Assembly (NCBI RefSeq): GCF_034313845.1 | Contig: NZ_JAVIWN010000003.1 | Direction: 5' to 3' (one strand) | Length of the DNA: 64,000 nucleotides | Source: Actimicrobium sp034313845 | Lineage (GTDB): Bacteria > Pseudomonadota > Gammaproteobacteria > Burkholderiales > Burkholderiaceae_D | Notes under the pieces: generated by a model | The model's database searches: none | What the model was told of the DNA's origin: nothing | The model's input: only the letters and a program-made list of their open reading frames with translations | Made by a program: the position numbers and the translations under genes | Shown: piece by piece, positions 58,446-64,000 of the stretch | Layout of the letters: every line of letters begins with the position of its first letter | How positions within the stretch are numbered: position 1 is the stretch's first letter

Positions 58446-59720
58446 TTAGCCGTGCCGCTTGAGTGCCCGCCAGCCAATATCGCGGCGGAATTGGGCTCCA
58501 TCGAAATGGATCTGGTCGAGTGCGAGGTAAGCCTGACGGTGCGCCATCTTGACGCTGTCACCAAGTCCGACCACACAGAGCACGCGTCCGCCGGTAACGG
58601 TCAGTTGGCCGTTCTCGAGTGCGGTGCCAGCATGGAAGGTGACGCAGTCGGGAGTTTCGGCGGGGATGCCGCTGATGATGTCGCCTTTGCGCGGCGCATC
58701 CGGATACCCGGCGGCGGCCATCACCACACCCAGCGCGGTACGCCTGTCCCATTCGAGTTCGACGGTATCGAGCGTGCCGTTGACGGCATGCTCCATCACG
58801 CCGACCAGATCGGTTTTCAGGCGCGCCATGATCGGCTGGGTTTCCGGATCGCCCATACGGCAATTGAATTCCAGCGTCTTGACGCCGCCGTGGTCATCGA
58901 TCATCAGGCCAGCATACAAAAAGCCGGTGAACGGGATGCCATCTTTGGCCATGCCTTGCACGGTCGGGACGATGATTTCGCGCATCACGCGCGCATGCAG
59001 TTCCGGGGTCACGATCGGTGCGGGCGAATAAGCGCCCATGCCGCCGGTGTTCGGGCCGGCATCGTGATCTTGCAGACGCTTGTGGTCCTGGCTGGTGGCC
59101 AGTGCCAGAATGTTTTTGCCGTCGACCATGACGATGAAACTGGCTTCTTCGCCGCTAAGGAATTCCTCGATGACAACGCGGGCACCGGCATCGCCGAGCT
59201 TGTTATCAGACAGCATCATGTCGATGGCGGCATGGGCTTCGGCGATCTCCATGGCCACCACGACACCCTTGCCGGCGGCCAGACCATCGGCCTTGATGAC
59301 GATCGGTGCACCTTGCGCAGCGATGAACGCATGGGCCTCGTCGCTATCCGAAAAAGTCTGGCTGCGCGCAGTCGGAATACCGTGGCGCTGCATGAAGGTC
59401 TTGGCGAAATCCTTCGAGCTTTCGAGCTGGGCAGCTTCTTTGGTCGGGCCAAAAATTTTCAGGCCACGGGCGCGGAACAGGTTGACGATACCCGCCGCCA
59501 GCGGGACTTCAGGTCCCACCACGGTCAACGCGATATGTTCGTCAATCGCAAATTGCGCCAGCGCGGCCGGATCAGTGATCGGCAGGTTGACCAGCCGCCC
59601 ATCTTGCGCCGTGCCACCGTTGCCGGGTGCAACGTAGACCAGTTGCAGTCGTTCGGACTGGGCAAGTTTCCATGCCAGTGCATGTTCGCGGCCACCTGAG
59701 CCAACTACCAGAATTTTCAT
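58446..59720 (-). CDS. purD: Phosphoribosylamine-glycine ligase (GAR synthetase)
   Basis: A 424-residue ATP-grasp ligase that joins glycine to phosphoribosylamine, the second step of purine synthesis. Blocks ILVVGSGGREHALAWKLAQS, the lid region FMQRHGIPTARS, VIKADGLAAGKGVVVA, EEFLSGEEASFIVMVDG, NTGGMGAYSPAP and EFNCRMGDPETQP are complete. A 415-codon opposite-strand frame is a shadow. It is the likely first gene of the leftward purD-hemF-nadD-rsfS-rlmH-maf-rng run, with yebC about 60 bp upstream. Confidence 0.96.
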   Translation of the reverse strand: MKILVVGSGGREHALAWKLAQSERLQLVYVAPGNGGTAQDGRLVNLPITDPAALAQFAIDEHIALTVVGPEVPLAAGIVNLFRARGLKIFGPTKEAAQLESSKDFAKTFMQRHGIPTARSQTFSDSDEAHAFIAAQGAPIVIKADGLAAGKGVVVAMEIAEAHAAIDMMLSDNKLGDAGARVVIEEFLSGEEASFIVMVDGKNILALATSQDHKRLQDHDAGPNTGGMGAYSPAPIVTPELHARVMREIIVPTVQGMAKDGIPFTGFLYAGLMIDDHGGVKTLEFNCRMGDPETQPIMARLKTDLVGVMEHAVNGTLDTVELEWDRRTALGVVMAAAGYPDAPRKGDIISGIPAETPDCVTFHAGTALENGQLTVTGGRVLCVVGLGDSVKMAHRQAYLALDQIHFDGAQFRRDIGWRALKRHG

Positions 59721-59780
59721 GAGAGACTTTGCTGCCGTAAAAGTGTTTGCTAAAAAAGGGCGGATACCCTGATCCGGAAA

Positions 59781-60506
59781 TCAGGCGTCGATGACCGCGT
59801 TGGTATAGACCTGCTGGACATCGTCGAGGTCTTCGAGCGCATCGAGCAGTTTTTGCATGCGGATTGCATCGTCGCCACTGAACACGGTTTCGGTTTCGGA
59901 TTTCATCACCACGTCGGCTACCTCGGCCTTGAAACCGGCCGCTTCCAGCGCCTGCTTGACGCTACTGTAATCATGCACGGCGCACAGCACTTCGAGGCCA
60001 CCTTCGTCGTCGGTCAGCACGTCTTCGGCACCGGCTTCGAGGGCCGCTTCCATTAACTTGTCTTCGCTGGTGCCGGGAGCAAACAGGAACTGGCCGCAAT
60101 GCTGGAACAGGAAAGCCACCGAGCCTTCGGCACCCATGTTGCCGCCAAACTTGGAAAAAGCGTGGCGCACTTCGGCAACCGTCCGGACCCGGTTATCGGT
60201 CAGGCATTCGACGATGACGGCGGCGCCATGGATGCCATAGCCTTCGTAGCGGACTTCTTCGTAGTTGGCACCATCGAGGCCGCCGGTGCCGCGTGCGATG
60301 GCGCGCTGCACGTTGTCTTTCGGCATATTGGCATCGGCAGCTTTTTCAACGGCGAGGCGCAGGCGTGGATTGGTGGCGATGTCGCCGCCGCCCAAACGTG
60401 AGCCGACGGTAATTTCCTTGATCAGACGGGTCCAGACTTTGCCGCGCTTGGCATCGGTGGCGGCCTTCTTGTGTTTGATGTTGGCCCATTTGCTGTGTCC
60501 TGCCAT
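59781..60506 (-). CDS. yebC: YebC/PmpR-family DNA-binding regulator
   Basis: A 241-residue YebC family protein, a widespread transcriptional or translational regulator. It begins MAGHSKWANIKHKKAATDAKRGK, the conserved family start, then NPRLRLAVEKAADANMPKDNVQRAIARG. The C-terminal half carries the acidic EDVLTDDEGG block. The start at 60506 was chosen on this signature; the frame is open to 60566 but without family match. GGAAAT lies a few bases upstream. Confidence 0.95.
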   Translation of the reverse strand: MAGHSKWANIKHKKAATDAKRGKVWTRLIKEITVGSRLGGGDIATNPRLRLAVEKAADANMPKDNVQRAIARGTGGLDGANYEEVRYEGYGIHGAAVIVECLTDNRVRTVAEVRHAFSKFGGNMGAEGSVAFLFQHCGQFLFAPGTSEDKLMEAALEAGAEDVLTDDEGGLEVLCAVHDYSSVKQALEAAGFKAEVADVVMKSETETVFSGDDAIRMQKLLDALEDLDDVQQVYTNAVIDA

Positions 60507-60632
60507 GACAGTATTTCCTTGCGAATAGATTGGTTGGAGAGTGCGATCGACATAAAATTTCCGCATCGTGGTCGCAAAATCAATCTACAATTTTAGCACG
60601 CTGACCCTGCCTGAAACCCTCGCGAAAGCTTC

Positions 60633-62162
60633 ATGCCCATGCCAAATCCCCTGCTCATTGCCAAGAATCAAACGCTTGAACTCTGTCTGTTGCCGCGTCT
60701 CGCCAACCGCCATGGTTGTATTACTGGCGCTACCGGCACCGGCAAGACGGTCACGCTGCAAGCCATGGCTCAAGCCTTATCCGATATCGGCGTGCCGGTT
60801 TTTATGGCCGACGTCAAGGGTGACTTGTCCGGCATGGCCAAGGCAGGCACGGCCAGCGAGCGCATCAGCGCGCGCATGCACGTGCTGGGTTTGCCCGAGC
60901 CGACCTGGGCGGCGGTGCCGGTGACCTTCTGGGATGTCTATGGTGAAAAAGGCCATCCGGTGCGGGCCACGGTGTCCGACCTCGGACCGTTGCTGCTCTC
61001 ACGCATGCTCAATCTCAACGAGACCCAGCAAGGTGTGCTGCAACTCGTGTTCAAGATCGCCGATGACCAGGGTCTGCTGCTACTCGATATCAAGGACCTG
61101 CGGGCCATGCTGCAGCATGTTGGCGATAGTGCGGCGAGTTTTCAGACGGAATACGGCAACATCTCGGCGGCCAGTATCGGCGCGATTCAGCGTGGCCTGA
61201 TTGGTATCGGCGAGCAGGGTGGTGATCGTTTTTTTGGCGAGCCGATGCTCAATATCGACGACCTGCTGCAAACTGATGCCGCCGGCAAAGGCATCGTCAA
61301 CATCCTCGCCGCCGACCAGTTAATGAATGCGCCTCAGCTGTACTCGACGTTCCTGTTGTGGATGTTGTCCGAGCTTTACGAGCACTTGCCCGAAGTGGGT
61401 GACCTCGACAAGCCGAAGCTGGTTTTCTTTTTTGATGAGGCGCACCTGCTGTTTGCCGATGCACCGAAAGTACTGTTGCAGAAGATCGAGCAGGTCGTGC
61501 GACTGATCCGCTCGAAAGGCGTCGGCGTGTATTTCGTCTCGCAGAACCCGCTCGATATTCCGGACAGCGTGCTCGGCCAGCTCGGCAACCGGGTCCAGCA
61601 TGCGCTGCGCGCCTACACGCCGCGCGACCAGAAAGCCGTGCAGGCGGCGGCCGACACCTTTCGTGCCAATCCTGCGCTCGATGTCGCCACGGTGATCGGC
61701 GAGCTCGAAGTCGGCGAGGCGCTGATTTCATTTCTTGATGAAAAAGGCCGGCCGACCATGGTCGAACGCGGCTTTGTCGTGCCGCCCGCATCACAAATCG
61801 GGCCGGTCAGCGACGACGAGCGATGCGCCTTGATGGCCGGGTCGTTGGTCGCCGGGGTCTACGAAAAAACCGTTGATCGTGAATCGGCCTACGAAAAAAT
61901 CAAGGGGCGGGTGCTGGCCAGCCCGACGGCATCGGTTCCGGTTCCGGGCGAAACTGCCGCCCCTGTTCCTCCAGCGGGACGGTCAGTTGGCGACCAATTG
62001 CGCGACGTGTTCGGTGGCGCGGCAGGCAGCGGCGCGGCACGACGCAACGACAGTCTGGTCGAATCAATGATGAAATCGGCAGTACGGGCGATCGGTTCGC
62101 AGGTGGGTCGCGAAATTATCCGCGGCGTACTGGGCTCCCTGCTGAAAAGCGGCAAACGTTGA
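60633..62162 (+). CDS. HerA-like ATPase (DUF853, YjgR-type)
   Basis: A 509-residue P-loop ATPase of the HerA/FtsK superfamily, DUF853 group. The Walker A motif GATGTGKTVTLQAMAQAL lies at about residues 33-50, and the Walker B in KLVFFFDEAHLLF. The VYFVSQNPLDIPDSVLGQLGNRVQHALRAYTPRDQKAV block is characteristic of YjgR. A Pro/Ala-rich linker near residue 430-450 precedes the C-terminal helix. The role is unknown; helicase or DNA-pumping activity is only inferred from the superfamily. It is a single gene between yebC and tRNA-Lys. Confidence 0.85.
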   Translation: MPMPNPLLIAKNQTLELCLLPRLANRHGCITGATGTGKTVTLQAMAQALSDIGVPVFMADVKGDLSGMAKAGTASERISARMHVLGLPEPTWAAVPVTFWDVYGEKGHPVRATVSDLGPLLLSRMLNLNETQQGVLQLVFKIADDQGLLLLDIKDLRAMLQHVGDSAASFQTEYGNISAASIGAIQRGLIGIGEQGGDRFFGEPMLNIDDLLQTDAAGKGIVNILAADQLMNAPQLYSTFLLWMLSELYEHLPEVGDLDKPKLVFFFDEAHLLFADAPKVLLQKIEQVVRLIRSKGVGVYFVSQNPLDIPDSVLGQLGNRVQHALRAYTPRDQKAVQAAADTFRANPALDVATVIGELEVGEALISFLDEKGRPTMVERGFVVPPASQIGPVSDDERCALMAGSLVAGVYEKTVDRESAYEKIKGRVLASPTASVPVPGETAAPVPPAGRSVGDQLRDVFGGAAGSGAARRNDSLVESMMKSAVRAIGSQVGREIIRGVLGSLLKSGKR

Positions 62163-62243
62163 ACTGCAATCAATCTTGCAGTTAGGTTGTTTTATCTTCC
62201 CGATAGGCGTTAGAATTCGGCTCGGCATTCATTGCCGGTTTTC

Positions 62244-62319
62244 GGGTCGTTAGCTCAGCTGGTAGAGCAGCGGACTTTTAATCCGTTGGTCGCAGGTTCG
62301 AATCCCGCACGGCCTACCA
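62244..62319 (+). tRNA. tRNA-Lys (anticodon TTT)
   Basis: A complete 76-base tRNA. Acceptor arm GGGTCGT pairs with ACGGCCT (with two G-U pairs), D-arm TAGCTCAGCTGGTAGAGCA, an anticodon loop with CTTTTAA, T-arm with GGTTCGAATCC, and encoded CCA. The anticodon is TTT for lysine. A strong terminator follows. A truncated copy of its 5' half lies at 63816-63860. Confidence 0.95.
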
Positions 62320-62331
62320 CGAATACGCAAC

Positions 62332-62366
62332 AAGCCCACGGACCGTGTTCGTGGGCTTTTTGTTTT
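62332..62366 (+). terminator. Intrinsic terminator of tRNA-Lys
   Basis: A perfect 9-bp stem AAGCCCACG with CGTGGGCTT (62332-62340 and 62350-62358), followed by TTTGTTTTT. Confidence 0.9.
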
Positions 62367-62402
62367 TGCGGGTGTCGATCCGTGTTCTGTCGGTGCGGAT
62401 TC

Positions 62403-62491
62403 GGTGCAATGCCCTGCGGTTATTGCACCCTACGGTTTGGCGGGCTTTTGCGGTTCTTTGCGTAGAGTGCAATGCCTTTCGGTTATTGCAC
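62403..62491. repeat. Two REP-like palindromes
   Basis: One full copy with the CCCTACG tail (62403-62434) and one shorter copy (62467-62491) in the same orientation; the central loop bases vary (CTGCGG versus TTTCGG). They lie between tRNA-Lys and the hydrolase gene. The 280 bases of this gap hold no gene that I can see. Confidence 0.82.
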
Positions 62492-62602
62492 AGCACATTC
62501 TGGCTGCACCAGTTGTCGAAGACCAAGGTCGCCGGGCTGACGGGCGTCATGCCGAGGCGCTGACCGTCAATGTCCCCGGCGGACTGCGCCGCCGATCCCG
62601 TC

Positions 62603-63631
62603 TTATTTCAGCTCGAACAATTGCTTCAGAAATTCGCCGATGGTGCGATGCGCTGCGTCCGCTGCGACGGGATCGTATCCGACATGCGGATCGCGCTGCA
62701 CGCACGGATCGGCATAGGTGAAAGGCGCACCGGAGACGGCATTGATCAATTGGCCGACAGGTTCCTCGCGGATACGGCAGTTACGCACCGTCTGCGCATT
62801 TTTCGACACCGTCGGCGTGGTCGATCCCAGCGGTGAATCGAAGCTGTGTTGTGCCCCGGGATAGTCGATAAGCTCGACGTTGTGGCCTGCCGATCGCAGC
62901 CGTTCCACAAAGGCTTGGCACGGCGGCATCGGATTGTAGTCGTCGCCAGTGCCGTGGAAAATGCGGATCGGACGGTCTACCACATCGGTATCATTTTGAT
63001 AGACGGTGTGGCAATCGGGATAGAACGGCAGGTAGGCTGCGAACTCAAGCCCGGAACGGTTCCACGCCTTCAAAAAGCGCTTCTCGCTCGCATACAGCGT
63101 CGCCTGCCCGCCGCGCGAAAACCCCATCAGCACGATGCGCTTCGGGTCGACGCGCGGATGGCTTGCCAGCACCTCGAGGGCGCGATAGGCGTCCAGCGAA
63201 AGGTTCAGCCGTCCAAGCTGCGACTGGTCCGGGCCGACCACGGTCAGGCCGCGCCCGGTGAAACTGTCGAGGATGAACGCGGACACGCCCATCTGGTTGA
63301 ACTGCCGTGCCCACACGTCGGTATTCGATCCGATGCCGCTGGAACCGTGTACCAGAATTACGACCGGCATGCGCCCCGTGCCTTGCGCAACCCGCAATTC
63401 GCCGGCAAGCGTGACCGGCGTTGCCTGTCCCTCGCCTTTTAAAAAGTCAGCGTCGGAGATCGTCACGCTCTGGAAAGTGTGCAACTCGGTGCGGGCAGGA
63501 ATCTGGCCTCTTGCTTGGTCCTGCGCGTGCGCCACGGATGCGTGCGACAGCGCGATCACCAGACTCGCTATCAACACCGGTAACCACCGCAGTGCTGACG
63601 AAGTCAGGGACAGAGACTTCACAATATTCAT
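62603..63631 (-). CDS. Exported alpha/beta hydrolase, dienelactone-hydrolase-like
   Basis: A 342-residue secreted alpha/beta-fold hydrolase. The signal peptide runs to about SHASVAHA. The oxyanion region VVILVHGSSGIGSNTD, nucleophile elbow GFSRGGQ (Ser), acid in FHGTGDDYNP and the catalytic His in PGAQHSFDSP are all present. The length and motif order resemble exported dienelactone hydrolase-like proteins, but the substrate is unknown. The start at 63631 was chosen because GGAG lies seven bases upstream and the hydrophobic signal follows; the frame is open to 63691. Confidence 0.85.
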   Translation of the reverse strand: MNIVKSLSLTSSALRWLPVLIASLVIALSHASVAHAQDQARGQIPARTELHTFQSVTISDADFLKGEGQATPVTLAGELRVAQGTGRMPVVILVHGSSGIGSNTDVWARQFNQMGVSAFILDSFTGRGLTVVGPDQSQLGRLNLSLDAYRALEVLASHPRVDPKRIVLMGFSRGGQATLYASEKRFLKAWNRSGLEFAAYLPFYPDCHTVYQNDTDVVDRPIRIFHGTGDDYNPMPPCQAFVERLRSAGHNVELIDYPGAQHSFDSPLGSTTPTVSKNAQTVRNCRIREEPVGQLINAVSGAPFTYADPCVQRDPHVGYDPVAADAAHRTIGEFLKQLFELK

Positions 63632-63802
63632 GGGGGGAACTCCTTTTAGTTGTTTTAATGAAAGTTCTTCAGCATAGCGCAACCCACGCACTGTGCGGGG
63701 CTTGCCCGCATCGAGGCGGGCGCGGCTATCTTGATGACAGCGCTTTCGGCCTGCATCCGAAAACTAACTACCGACGCCGCTGTTTGCACTTCCCGTCCCA
63801 GC

Positions 63803-63860
63803 ATTGCCAGTTTTCGGGTCGTTAGCTCAGCTGGAAGAGCAGCGGACTTTTAATCCGTTG
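63803..63860 (+). pseudogene. tRNA-Lys 5' fragment (pseudo-tRNA)
   Basis: From 63816 to 63860 the DNA matches the first 45 bases of the intact tRNA-Lys (one T to A change in the D-arm), through the anticodon stem. Upstream, 13 more bases (ATTGCC.GTTTTCG) also match the tRNA-Lys leader. The 3' half is replaced by unrelated DNA (TTCATCTAATGCC), so no tRNA can be made. The 350 bases between the hydrolase start and the next gene hold only this and short unassigned sequence. Confidence 0.85.
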
Positions 63861-63979
63861 TTCATCTAATGCCGTCTTATTCTTTCTCAAGTGGGGATGC
63901 GCCAGGAGCGCCAGACTAGGGATGATGCGCGTGGGATTTCATGCTAGCCTGTTTTTTTGATGACACCTCGGGAGTTACC

Positions 63980-64000
63980 GTGAACAACACTTCCTACACG
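63980..64000 (+). CDS. First codons of a gene running off the window
   Basis: GTG at 63980 is preceded by GGGAG at a good distance and opens a frame of seven codons (VNNTSYT) that leaves the window. Nothing can be said of its function. Confidence 0.4.

Noticed and set aside
58452..59699. A 415-codon plus-strand frame opposite purD.
   Set aside because: purD is complete on the minus strand and the antisense frame shows no family features.
63816..63860. A second tRNA-Lys gene.
   Set aside because: The 3' half, T-arm and acceptor strand are missing, so it cannot fold into a tRNA.
62244..63860. A tRNA-borne genomic island with att sites.
   Set aside because: The duplicated part is the 5' half of the tRNA, and no integrase or phage gene lies between the copies.

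Overview
The window is chromosomal DNA of a betaproteobacterium, most likely of the Burkholderiales and plausibly of the family Oxalobacteraceae. This is inferred from gene content: a short Trp-rich membrane protein of the TIGR04438 type, holC followed by a small conserved gene, aceE-aceF-lpdA with a lipoyl domain fused to E3, and the rng-maf-rlmH-rsfS-nadD-hemF-purD block. Coding density is high, and most of the window is ordinary core metabolism.

Layout. 1-6 kb: the end of ilvD, a cluster of REP-like palindromes, a small cytochrome c, a secreted MBL-fold hydrolase, an SDR, an orphan branched-chain amino acid type binding protein and a divergent Lrp-like regulator. 5.6-9.8 kb: a leftward operon of two paralogous four-repeat membrane proteins (COG4705 type), an OmpR-type response regulator, its histidine kinase and a small EamA transporter. 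10-16 kb: dadA, holC and its neighbour, a DUF4124-glutaredoxin protein, prlC and folD. 16.2-22.3 kb: the pyruvate dehydrogenase operon behind a good sigma70-type promoter. 22.3-29.3 kb: a large cytoplasmic Cache-Cache-CheW protein, and an ABC exporter operon whose permease is frameshifted. 29.3-38.4 kb: paiB, an argD-like aminotransferase, a ferredoxin-flavin reductase, an epimerase-like SDR, an EF-hand protein, a LysR/MFS/luciferase-like cluster, and two tandem Lys/Ala-rich exported proteins.

38.5-46.4 kb: an orphan GspE-type ATPase, then the tightly overlapped operon hda-HAD-pcnB-folK-dgk-panB, and divergent purM. 46.4-49.05 kb is the plastic part of the window. It holds a phzF remnant, a Phd-type antitoxin with only the first codons of its PIN toxin, a 58-bp direct repeat that ends both broken genes, an IS110-family element with a structured leader that could be its bridge RNA, and a 190-bp tandem duplication lodged in a REP palindrome. 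49-62 kb: a nitronate monooxygenase-like enzyme, a hutG-like gene that lacks two predicted metal ligands, a chemoreceptor, the rng-to-purD block, yebC and a HerA-like ATPase. 62.2-64 kb: tRNA-Lys, two further REPs, a secreted alpha/beta hydrolase, a 5' fragment of tRNA-Lys, and the first codons of a new gene.

The best candidates for something little described are the COG4705 pair with its two-component system, the soluble double-Cache CheW protein, the hutG-like gene with altered metal ligands, the twin Lys/Ala-rich proteins, and the IS110/REP/tandem-repeat complex. All functional statements come from reading motifs by eye. No database search or folding calculation was run.
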